Positions 1-10,964 of a DNA stretch of 64,000 nucleotides are shown in pieces (positions within the stretch are counted from its first letter, which is position 1; each line of letters begins with the position of its first letter). Location of the stretch: the NCBI GenBank assembly GCA_973895155.1, contig OZ316891.1, positions 22,010,001-22,074,000 of the forward strand. The letters run 5' to 3'. Below the pieces are notes generated by a model. It was not told the DNA's origin, ran no database searches, and saw only the letters and a list, made by a program, of their open reading frames with translations. Made by a program: the position numbers and the translations under genes. This DNA comes from Marsupella aquatica (taxonomy: Eukaryota; Marchantiophyta).

Positions 1-3000
1 ACGGATCATCACCTTTATAGTAAGGTACCAACCCATCGATTTCAAACAAGTCGCTAATAGCTGGCGAGGGTGCCCTTGAGGACGTCTTAATTAATTCGAT
101 CTTCTGTTCACAACATATGCACAGTCAGTAGGTCAGTTCAGGTCGGCCAAAATCAGACGATTGATTAAGTCCCATAAATCCAATGAAGCTAAGACAGATG
201 ACTGGGAAAGATCTACTGACTACGATAATGTTGGCATACAATGCATTTGATCTCGGTTCTAACTTTTGGTAATCTTCCTTCAACAGAAAAAGCCTCCAGT
301 TATTGCATAAGAAAAAGTTAATTTTTTTCCCAAAATAGCTTGTCCTTTACTCGCCAACCTCAAAATTCCACAAGCCTTCCTTTCCTAGCTACTGTGGATC
401 TCTCGCGAGAGAATCATGTAGGACATATCAATTACGTTACCTAGCTTTCACTCCAGCTGCCCAATTGAGTCTGCACACTCTTATCATCTACATATCTCTA
501 AGGTCCTCAAAGCCTACCATCACGTGTAACTCGGGTGAACATACTTCCTGCGAGACGTCTTTAGTGGACTTTCGAACTCTGCGTTTGGGAACTGTCTTCT
601 TTTGCTCCAAAGGGAAGCCAAGCACATTATGACTAGTTCCCTGGAAATCAACCCACATCACTGTCAAATTTACCAGCAGTAAACGTCCTGTAGTCCGAAA
701 GATCTCAGGTTCAAACGAATGCAAAGAAAGATTTTGAACGATTTGTGTTTACATTATGACAATTCTATGTCGCACCTGAACGTTTAATCCTTAAACTCCT
801 TCGGACGGTACCTCCACAAAATCTAACAATGTTCTTGCATGCAGAACACCATGAAATACCATTGCACAGAACAGAGTGCACAATACAGATTTGCGTTTGT
901 TCTATCTCATGATTATACCTTGTGCTTTGTAGTCTTATGTCTACGACTTTCCAGGTTGTAACTCTAGCGGAATTATATGTCTGACCCTAGTAGGACAAAC
1001 TTTTGTAGGAAAGGCCAGAGAAAAATTGGGGGCAATTGGTCCACGCACACGGAGATGCGAGAGGGTCTAACGGGAAAGTGCTACCTTCTGATGGGTTGGA
1101 CCAGGCATTGGATGTAGGTCCGATTGTTGCGAGCATGTCAATCCTGTCTGCCTTCGGGACTCGTCCACCGAATGCTGGCCACGCTTTATTATTTGTTGCT
1201 GGTGCGGTTCATTATCCTGCGAATGCAACCAGAATTACTTTTATCTGCTCATTGAACGTTTAGTCAAGTCCTTACACAGTCCACTCGAGCCCCGTAAGTA
1301 CCTTTGTCATCAATTTGGACTTCTTGTTTCCGGACGAACAAACTTCCATAGCTTTCGTTGGCTCGGTTGACGGTTGATGCTGCCGGATTGGCACCTTATC
1401 ATGATTATCCAGAAAACCCTACGCGCATGAGCTGAAATTGTCAATATGGTGGCAAAGGAAATTCCAAAATGCTTGAGATGGACCGCGCGAACTAAACCCT
1501 GGAAACCTAGCTTATGTTGCATGTGGGGGTCGGTAAGTTCCACGAACCTTTTTCCGGGACGTTCTACCGTGTTTTCTGGGACCCTCGTCTGGAAGACTCA
1601 TGATATCCATCTTTCTTTTCTCAGGTCTCGGACTTTGTTGGTTTTTGTGTTTACCCTGCATCTAAATATCACTGACACTTTAACAAGCTGAAAACTGTGG
1701 GGCAGCTTTATAGACAAAGTCGTTCTCAATCTCCCAGGAAGCTCTTCATTTACAGAGGAGAAATACCTGTTGCGCCGACTTCTGACTTTCTTTGTCAGCA
1801 TCCTCGTCGGTAGTGTCTGTAAGATCGACAGTGTTTTTTACCTTCAATCTTACGTTCGGCTGCTGGGACATTTTATCCTGGAGGTGTGGAACCATATAGT
1901 TCGCCGACGTCGAATGTCAGATCCAAATTCATAGTAGGAGGTCATGACTCGCTGATATATTGCTGGCTGAAAGAAGATATGGGCGAGTCATTACCTTTGT
2001 CATCGGCGTTACCACTGGAATCGGGATATCCTTACAAACAAGGACTTCAGTGACAGTCATCTTAAAGTCCTGATTTACAACTTGCAGATCTTTATCCTCC
2101 TCCGAACCCTTTCTTGTACTGATCTGCTGGAGAGCCTCTTTCAACTGGATTTCCCACCCCAAAGCCTTCGATCTCCACTACAGGAAATTTAAGCCCACAT
2201 AATTCGGCCAAAATCAGTCCTTGTTCTAGAAGGGTCGTTGTATTTTGAGAGAAGTCTTCAATTGACGGTCTTTGTAAGAAGGTTATATATACCTCATTTA
2301 ATTCCCGACTCAGCGAATTCTGCACGTTCTCGATTTGAGCCTCGTGCTCATCGTCCAACTTCTCAAGCTGCAACACATGATTGCCAGGAGATACTCATTA
2401 AAATTTCGATAGGATACTCCTTAGTATAGCATCTGAAGTTGCTTCACAAAAAGCCATTGTCCATGATATCAATTCGATGGAGAATGGCTGAAGCTAATCT
2501 TTCTCATCTCACAATGTCATCTCAAAAACAAGTGTATCATTCTCGAGGTAAAACAGTCAAACGGTGTCCATCATGATGCAATTTTGAGGGATACACCTAT
2601 ACTTCATGTTCTACAGGAGAAGTGTATTTGAGTCCAATCAAAACGATAACACACGTATGTCTCGAGAATCACTTCCATGAGATTACTTGTGCTTTATGCT
2701 CTTCTGCTTTCGTGATAAGAAGGTCTTCATATGTGACCTGCATCTCCTTCATCGCCTGGTGCAATCTAGACTTTTCTTCAGTCATCTGGTAAAGTAAATG
2801 ACAAAAACGACTAAGTGAATTTTTGACCACTCGATCTTGATACCTGTATCGTGAATCAAGCGTAAGCAGCTAGTATTGCTAAATTTTCATTTACGCTTGT
2901 ATCAACGAATAGTATTTCACTGGCTCCAAGACAACTCTAAAGACTTGAACGGTCAGCCCGAGGCAAATAAGAGTTTCAAATCCAGAACTCATCCTAAAAT

Positions 3001-6000
3001 TGAGGTATAACTTCTAATATGGTAAGTCAAGGAACGAGGTGGTTTCGTTGTCTTTAATTTTCCAGAGATTGTAACACAGGTCTAGAAACTCTTGCTCACA
3101 ACCGTTGCTTGATCTATGGCACATCTACGGCATATGGTTTTGACGTGTTGGGTCGAATAATTGAACCTTCTGTACCTTAGCTTGATATTTCTGATGCATT
3201 TTCTCCATATCCTCTTGATTAGACTTCCGAATCTCCTCAACCTTCCGATGCAACTCAGCAATGTTGCCATTACACTATTGAAACAAGTTAAACAAACGGA
3301 TAAAATGCCTTTAAACCAGGTTCATATTCTATAAACAAGAAAATTCGCATCCGAACAAAACCAACCGTCTCATTCCCCGTCCGGTGCTCCTCTTGCATTT
3401 TGTGAATCTCCTCAGCATGAATGGTAGCAATCTTTGTTTTCTCTTGCTCATAGCCCTGCAGAAGTTTATCTATCTGCAGGGTCGAATGGGGTAAACGAGT
3501 AAGATTGAGAAATATGTGTAAGCAGATCGCATCCGACCTGCAGATCTACAGTCTACGTCAGGATTTCAGAGAATGTGCCTATGAAAATCTTACCGTTTCG
3601 CTCGCGTTCTGAAGTTCCACTTCCTTTTTGTGAATTTCATCGGAGTGAATGGAAACGATTCTTTCTTTGTCTTGCTCATGACCCTCCCGAAGTTTTCTGA
3701 TCTGCAATTGAAAGCAAAATCGGAAAATCTGTTAATAGTATAGCCAGTTATGCAGATCGCATAAATCTAAGCTAGCCAGTGCCTACTTCTTAATCAGGAC
3801 TTCGGTCCGGACGGAGCATGATGGTACTGACCATCTCCTTCACGATCTGAAGGTCCTCTTCCATTTTGCGAACTTCATCGGAGTGAATAGAAACGATCTT
3901 CGTTTTCTCTTGCTCTTGCTCTTGAAGTTTTCTAATCTGCAGAGCGGACGGAAGACCAGTCAAGAGTTTTGTGATCTATTAATGGTTCGTCGGTCGAAGC
4001 AATTCCTACTGGCTCAACCATGACTTCGGAGAATATTTAAACATTAACTACGTACCGTCTTATTCGCTCTATGAAGCTCCTCGTGCTGTTTGTCAGTTTC
4101 TTCAGAGTGAACGGAAACGATCTTCATTGTCTCTTTTTCGTGACCTTCTCGAAGGTGGCTGATCTGTAGCGAGGACAGGGAATTTAGCTAATCAAAACTT
4201 TTCGGAAATGTGAATAATCTGTACTTCAAGGAATTGAACATTCTTGGACAGGTGACAGACACCACATATTACCTTGCACTCGCAATCATCTTGCAAACTT
4301 AGCCACCGTTGGTCGAATTTTCCAAGCGCCGTCGCCATGCCTTCGTCAGAAGCTTTTCTAGCCGCCTTCAGGGCATCTTCTCCCTGCGAATTATATTTAC
4401 ATTCAGTAAAGGAGAAATCAGGAACATAGTCTGGAGACTTGTCTTCCGATGATTTCAGAAAGCTAATAATTAATTGTGGTTCCAGTCTAATATGTGTTGG
4501 ACTGGATGAATGGTCCTTACTATATCCTTTCAATCGGACAAAACCACAAATGTGCATGGATCTGGGGTTCTCTTGAGAAGGTGCTGGTCTCTTGGAATAA
4601 CTAGCAAATATAAGCCATCATAGAATGTTGCACCTTTAGCCTTTCCTTTGCAATGCCTTCCTCAATTTCCATTTCAGATTTCCTCCTCAGGGCCGCTATT
4701 TCCTGTGCGAATGGGTACTCAAGGGAAACGCGTGGCATGAGTTATCAAATTATTTTACCTACGGTCCACAAAACACTTTCAGTGATGAATTGGAGTACAT
4801 TGCGATTTAGGCCAAGAATTTGGCTATCTTCGATTCTTGACCAACCTGATTATAACGCTGTGAAACGTCCTCAAGATGCTGGGTCGATTCTTCCTGCTTG
4901 GATTCTAATTGCACGTTAAACTTGATCTCCAGACTCTTCGCCGTATTTTCCGATGCAGTTAATAGCTCTTGCACCTGGACAGAAAATAATCATCAGATCC
5001 TGTATACAAATGAGCAGAGTTTTGCTCTTAGAGTGCGCGCTCCAATTGTTTCAAAGGAGGCTGAAGTGAAGTCGTCTTACCATGGCGTTTTCTCCTCTGA
5101 GATTCGCTTCATTCTGGGACATGCACGAGATGAGTTGAGTTTTCTCAGTACACTCCCGAGAGAGTCGTTGAAGTTCATCCTGAAGAGTAGAAAACTTCAA
5201 CTCCTCCTTTCCGATACAATCGACCAACCTCTCATTCTCTTTCACCGCTTCTTGTAACCGACGTCTGATAAGCTCCATATCAAGCTGATATTCTATAAGA
5301 TGATTGGCCGATTGTTTCTGCTTGGATTCTAACTGAAGTTTAAACTCAATCTCCAGACTCTTCGCTGCAGCTTCGGCTGCAGTTAATTGCAGTTGCACCT
5401 GGACAGGATAATAATCATCAGATCCTGTATACAGATAATCAGAGTTTTGCTCATGCGATGCGCGCTCCATTTGTCTGAAAGGAGATGGAAGTGAACTTGT
5501 CTTACCGTGTCGTTTTCTCTTCTGAGATTCGCTTCATTCTGGGACGTGCACGAGATGAGTTTACTTTTCTCCGTACACTCCTGAGAGAGTCTTTTCATTT
5601 CATCCTGAAGACTAGAAATCGTCGACTCTTCCTTTTCGATAATATCGACCAACCTCTCATTCTCTTTCACGGCTTCTTGCAACTGACCTCGGATAGCCTC
5701 CATATCAAGCTGATACTCTACAAGATGTTTGGCCGATTCTTTCTGCTTGGATTCTAATTGCAGGTCAAACTGAATCTCCAGACTCTTCGCTGCAGCTTCC
5801 GCTGCAATAAATTGCTCTTGCACCTGGGCAGAAAAATAATCATCAGATCCTGTATTCAGATGATCAGAGTTTTGATCTTACAGTGCGCGCTCCAATTGTC
5901 TGAAACGGATTGAAGTGAAGTACGTTGTCTTACCATGACGTTTTCTCTTCTGAGATTCGCTTCATTCTGGGACATGCACGACATGAGTTTACTTTTCTCA

Positions 6001-8755
6001 GTACACTCCTGAGACAGTCGTTTCATTTCATCCTGAAGAGAAGCAAACTTCGACTCTTCCTTTTGAATAACGTCAACAAACCTCTCATTCTCGTTCATCG
6101 CTTCTTGCAACTGACGTCTGACAGCCTCCATATCAAGCTGATATTCTACTAGATACTGCTTCAACTCGTGCACCACTTTCTCTAGTGCAATCTTGTCCTT
6201 TTCGCTTTGTTGCATAACATTGGCTTTCTCTGCAACTAATATCTCAATGCTGGCAGTAGCAGAAGCATTGACATTCTCAAGGTCAGTTATCTTAAGCATA
6301 AGCATCTCCGAATCTTCCTGAAGAGTCTCATTTTCTGTTCGTGCCGTCGCCAAAATCATCTGCAGACCCTTCACTTCAAGCTCAAGCTCTCCATTGGCTT
6401 GCGTCTGCACACGAAAGAGGATTATTAAGCTATTGATTGATGCTATTTTACATGTCCCCAGCAGGCTAGAGTGTGCTTGGTGGTGAATGATCCGCCGATG
6501 GCTGGAATTTTGGTCTAATTTGCTTCATGCTCCGAACCAGGGGTAGAGTTGGAATGTGACAGGAATCTAAAATCATACTCTGCTTTGATGTTCAGTATGG
6601 TAGTGATTCTTACGAGTGTTGAGTTTAGATGCTGAAGATCGGTAGACTCTTTCGCCTGGCAAGTAACCTTGTTTTGCAAGGCATGTATTTCGCATCTGTT
6701 TGTCCTTAGATTGGCTTCGTTGTCTTCATTCATCCTGACGGCTTTGGTTAACTGCTGCTGACGATCATCTGTAAACAGATTGTGCAATTCAAGTATCCTC
6801 TGATGGTCAATAATCAGGAGAAGATAGATACTATAATTAGTTGTGATCGTTACATCCACGGTATCACAGGCATCGATTTCGAAAATCAAGAGATTCACTT
6901 AAATCTAAAGTTAGCTGCCAACACCTTTAGCCCTCGTCTTTTACATTGCGCATTATTCAGGTCTGTCAATAATACCGGAAATAATGTGAAATTGAACCGG
7001 ATTAACGCTAAGAGTAGAGCCTCACAATACTAGAAAATTTGCAGTTTGCAACTTGATGGCAACGTAAGATATATCCATGTATGCCGAGACGGCAGGACAG
7101 TTTCCTATTTTCGACAATTCAACCCGATGCATTAAAATATGTACTGACCTTTCTCAACAGCAAGGGCTTGAAGCTTGATGGAGTCGGATAGAATCGTGTC
7201 TTCCATTTCCCGAATCATGGTTTGCAATAGTTCATTTCTAACTTCACCTGAAGAACAAATTGCCAGAGAAAATTAGTGGACCTAAAGAGAAGGTCCCGGA
7301 GAAGGTTTGAAACGAGCCTTTAAAAACTGGCTCAGAAATTTAGTTCTTAGGTGATTGAAAGTCAGCAACAATGTCAATGAATGAGATCTCAAAGTCCAAG
7401 ATTCGTAGAAATCCATAGCTTCTACTGGATGCATACATTCTTTGACGGTCTCTTCGGCAGCCTTTTTTTTCTCAAATAAGTCATTAAAACGACATTCCGT
7501 CTGCTGAAAGAACTCCAACCCCTCCGCCAGTTTATCCTCGAGATAAGTTTTGCTGCTCTCAGCTGTAGCAACACAGATACGTCAATCGCCTACATTAATT
7601 TCGTTTAAACATGGCAATAGGGAAACCAGCTCCCGGAAAATTGGTTGACCGTAAGAATCTGGGTTTCTAATAGGCTAAAAATCTTAAAATATCTCTCGAA
7701 GAGTGAAACGGCTATAATCACACACGACATAAAAATCGAGTACAGTGACATGGGACGAAGTATGTGTTATCAGCTAGCAACGATGTACGTACCTTCTTGA
7801 ACTTGGCCGTCCAACAATTTCAAAGTTTCAGCGAGCTGGTCGCAGAACGTCGTCGTAGACAGGAAGTTTGAATCGATCCCCTGCCATAGCTTCATGTCCT
7901 GCTTATGCTTAACTTTGAGCATTGCATTCTTGTTATTCATGTCCTGCACCTTCGACTCTAAGGTGCGAACTTGATCTTCTGACTTTTGAAGCTTTGTTTT
8001 CTGCACATCGAGCACATGATCTCGCCTGATCGTTGTCAGGGTTTCAAAGTCATCACAGTACGAAAGTAGATACAGAATTCTTAAAGCAATGTCTCTTGCA
8101 GGTATTTATTTCCGTCTTTCTGATGGACAGTACTCATCTTACCACGATCTGAAGGTCTAATTTAACGCCTGCTTGTTTTTGCATCATTTTTTCTGTCACA
8201 ACAAGAGGACGGCAGAAATCAGCCTAAAGATCGATTCTCATAACTGTAGTTGGAGTGACACGTATTTTCAAGCACGATCCCACTGAATTACAAAGCTAAC
8301 CAGAACAACGTGTAATTCAGGAACTTCCAGTTTGCAGGAACTTATGCATTAGCTGTTACAGGATCAAAGAAACGCTCCAACGCTAGATTGAGTCTCTTAG
8401 CGCTCCTGAAGTGAGTTGACAGATTACACAAACGCAACAAATCGTTTCTAGACCACGAAACGGCAAATTGTTTTAGTGAAGGCTACGCTGTCCGGTTCAA
8501 ATAGATATAGGGACGAGCCTAATCAGGAGAACAAAAATAGATGTACACCTTGACTTCCCCGTCTGAGGTAGTCACATTGAACGTACCTGTGGTGAAATTC
8601 TCCCCGGGTCGAAAGTCTGTCATAGATTGGGAAGGTCCTCCCTGTCTGTCGCTGCCATTTCCAAGAAATCCCCTTGTGGATTGCCTGGGAATGGCTTCGC
8701 CGGTTGTCTTCACTGTAGAGGAGGATCGTAATTGATTCAAGTGCAGTGACGCCAT
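1..8755 (-). CDS. ZYP1: ZYP1/SYCP1-like synaptonemal complex transverse filament protein (3' end off window)
   Basis: Coiled-coil protein predicted to bridge homologous chromosomes in the meiotic synaptonemal complex. My exon model, all GT-AG: 8755-8587, 8192-8143, 8000-7793, 7562-7437, 7247-7149, 6768-6614, 6404-5934, 5823-5506, 5398-5081, 4974-4846, 4702-4634, 4383-4273, 4163-4056, 3936-3832, 3701-3594, 3473-3366, 3274-3176, 2785-2687, 2367-2293, 2177-2082, 1877-1767, 1655-1548, 1379-1302, 1216-1085, 963-919, 640-545, 103-1. Phases agree across junctions, giving over 1,200 residues; land-plant ZYP1 has about 870. Similarity to ZYP1, recalled rather than aligned: the start (MASLHLNQLRS), KLWQGIDSNF followed by CDQLAETLK (exon 3), LESKQEES (4974-4846), the basic KRRVRKSTKD (640-545), and a C-terminus with SDLFEIDG then DDP at the window edge. 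The chosen ATG is the first in an open exon. The least certain exons are 963-919, 1379-1302 and the donor at 2082 (GTTGTA). Confidence 0.82.
3366..4163 (-). repeat. Array of four related 105-108-nt coiled-coil exons inside ZYP1
   Basis: Exons 4163-4056, 3936-3832, 3701-3594 and 3473-3366 encode 36, 35, 36 and 36 residues, each phase 0 at both ends. They share the pattern I-x-KL-x-E-x-E-x-(D/E)K-x-x-IVSIHS(D/E)E (for example EKTKIVSIHSDE and DKERIVSIHSDE). Introns are about 120-130 bp, so the period is about 224-238 bp. The copies have diverged more than the 426-bp set, so this expansion is older. Loss or gain of any unit keeps the reading frame. Confidence 0.82.
4846..6160 (-). repeat. Three tandem copies of a ~426-bp exon-intron unit inside ZYP1
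   Basis: Splice donors at 5934, 5506 and 5081 are spaced 428 and 425 bp. The two complete 318-bp exons (5823-5506, 5398-5081; 106 codons each, phase 0 at both ends) are close copies. Each begins with a segment like exon 4974-4846 (ending near LESKQ) and ends with a segment like the tail of exon 6404-5934 (YQLDME through SQNEANLR). The introns are also near-copies, sharing AATAATCATCAGATCCTGTA on the plus strand. The repeated unit is therefore 'exon end + intron + exon start', present three times. Similar introns imply recent duplication. Confidence 0.88.
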
Positions 8756-10134
8756 CGTGATTCAGAATATTAAGTAACTGAAATCAAATTGAAGGATGGT
8801 ATCCTCCTTCTCGATCGAAGCCGGTAACAGTCCGAGCTCACAATGCGTCAAATCACTGACAGGCCGCATTGCCGAAGTTGAGTTGCTTCTTCACTCCCCT
8901 TTTTCGGCTTAGAGCAAAGAACGTTGGATCGAGTGGTCATTCCTCGAGTTTCCTCTTATGTCGTGATCTTCGGAACACTCTGAAAGTCTGACAGTCGTGT
9001 ATTATCAGGGGCGCTTGTGGCGCGGGTAGCACATCTAGTTGCTAAGCCACTTGTTTTCCAAGTTAGGCGTACTGGTGAATCAATTACTGCAGGATAAAAT
9101 TCTCCTCAGACACTCATCTATTTATTTTAGCTTTCTGTGAACAGAGTTTCATCAGCGTTCGTGATCTTTCTGCCTGGTACTCAGTCATAATCATGAATTA
9201 AGCGCCGGTATTTTGCCGGATGTACAGTAATAGTACATTTGCGAATTTCTGCCAGTCTTGCGACTGTAGCAAAATCACAAGCTGAGCGAGTGACGACATG
9301 AATTCTAGGGAGCAAAAGACTTCTCTGCCTGTCAAGCGAGACATTGTCAGCAAACGAAAGCTATATTCTAGCAGTGAGCTATGAACTTCTGGATCTGCCT
9401 AAGGAACCTGAATATTTGAACGAACAAGTCGCAGCCAGCAAGTGAGCCACAGTATGTTCACATGGCAATTAGGCAGCGATGAAACAAGATATGTCCGCAA
9501 AACTTCCACATGACGCAGACTCCATATAGCTAACGTACCGAGACTGATTTCCATCAACTGTAAGCAGGAAGGCAGTCGCACGAATTCCGTCCCAAAAGTC
9601 GAAAGGCCGACAGCGAACTCAAGGATCGATCACTCACCGCTTACACGATGAAAGCCGAGGCAAATGACTGCAGGAATTATTTAAACTCCAGCCTGTTCCA
9701 TGTTTCTGGATCACAAGATATGCAGCGGGCCAACCCGCTCTGCAATGCTTTTCTCTTCGAATTGCACTCGTCCGCCCGCTCTCTGCTCCCCAACCTCCAG
9801 CTCACCCGTCAGCAGAGACAATGAGGAATGCACCACAAGCCTGTGTTTGCCCACGCCTTTCGTTCGGCTTCGAAGTACGCTATCATGACCGATGTTTCAA
9901 GGTGAATCGTCCCTACTCAAATGGCGCGGCGAGAAGCTCTCTTTGTGATCGGTGCAATTGAGGTTGCGCAATGATACAATTATGGAGGGAGGGCATTTTT
10001 GTTTGTTTTCCATCCGATTTTCCCCCTACTGTTTTTCCCCTCAGTCCTCATGCCTTACTTTTCTTTCCTCGCCGTCCCACTGCACCCGTCTCTCCCCCTC
10101 CCCCTTTTCTTCCTCAACACCATTAAAAAGGAGA
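8756..10134. other. Upstream region of ZYP1; no supported gene
   Basis: This 1.4-kb stretch lies 5' of the ZYP1 start. It is of mixed composition with frequent CpG, like the gene body. A pyrimidine-rich block (about 10010-10120) ends it. Short open frames exist on both strands but none shows recognisable protein features or a convincing intron pattern. It probably holds the ZYP1 5' UTR and promoter. Confidence 0.5.
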
Positions 10135-10964
10135 CAAATTAGTTAGTGGACCCCTTGGTTAATAAAATCAGGGGAAGAGTCGATGTCTCCATTTCTTATC
10201 TCCGAAAATCTCATCCGTCCATCATAATGGCCAATCTATGGCTCAAAAGAAAGATCTCAAATAGATCTATGGATGTGTTCTGTCCGTTTTGCAAATGGGT
10301 TAATATTTTTCAAATGAAAAATTAAACAAATCCAAGCCTTCCTACCCATCGATTTTGTTGATTTTATGATCTTTGCCGTCCATTTTGTAATGTCTCTAGA
10401 CATCTTATTCATCCATGTTAGAAGGCGATCTAGGGTGCAAAAGAAAGATCTCAATGAGATCTACGACTGGGTATTTTTTGTTTTGAGAATGAGCAAATAG
10501 TTTTGAGTATAAAATTCGATGAACTTTCAAGATTCCAAGCATTCCTCCTCCCCGATCCTGGGTTTCTATGTGCTCTTCCTAGCATTAATGGTCGTACAAT
10601 ACGAGAGGTCCTTACATACCAGGAGTTGCGGTTTAACAAGGAAGTTATCAAGTTAGTTATTAGTCATTATTTATTATATGAAAAATAATTTTTATAAATC
10701 TTTGAATTTAAGTTTTAAAATTGGAAATGTAACTAAAACGGTTACATAGTGACAGTTTTAAGCGTCTTGCTCTTTGCATTTCCAATGTTTTTACTTTTCT
10801 TTTTACGGCACGGCGTCCCAAAATTTACACCAAAATGAACACAAACACGAATGAAAACTATAAGTTTGATTCACAAAACCGATGAGTCTTGTTTGTTGCG
10901 GTTGTTGTTGACGTGGCACGTTGTGATGCCAGGAATTTTGGAAGGGACCTCTAGTGGGGTCCGT
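10135..10964. repeat. Nonautonomous repeat: GTGGACCCC left end, GGGGTCCGT right end
   Basis: It starts at a 20-bp motif (CAAATTAGTTAGTGGACCCC) that recurs at 47021 (one mismatch) and 58470. It ends in GGGGTCCGTA, roughly the inverse of GGACCCC. Its right 333 bp (10632-10964) match 48021-48360 closely. Inside are two reverse-orientation copies of a short motif with CTCAAAAGAAAGATCTCA (about 10240 and 10440), also seen at 46480-46560, 46910-46966 and 48890-48930. No coding capacity. I could not identify a target-site duplication, so the element class is unassigned. Confidence 0.55.

Noticed and set aside
3082-3270. Minus-strand frame beginning MATLLSC
   Set aside because: It overlaps ZYP1 exon 3274-3176 in another frame; the spliced phase-0 frame gives the expected coiled coil.
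4653-6152. Plus-strand open frames antisense to ZYP1
   Set aside because: They lie opposite the duplicated coiled-coil exons, repeat with them and cross introns; the minus-strand frame explains the sequence.
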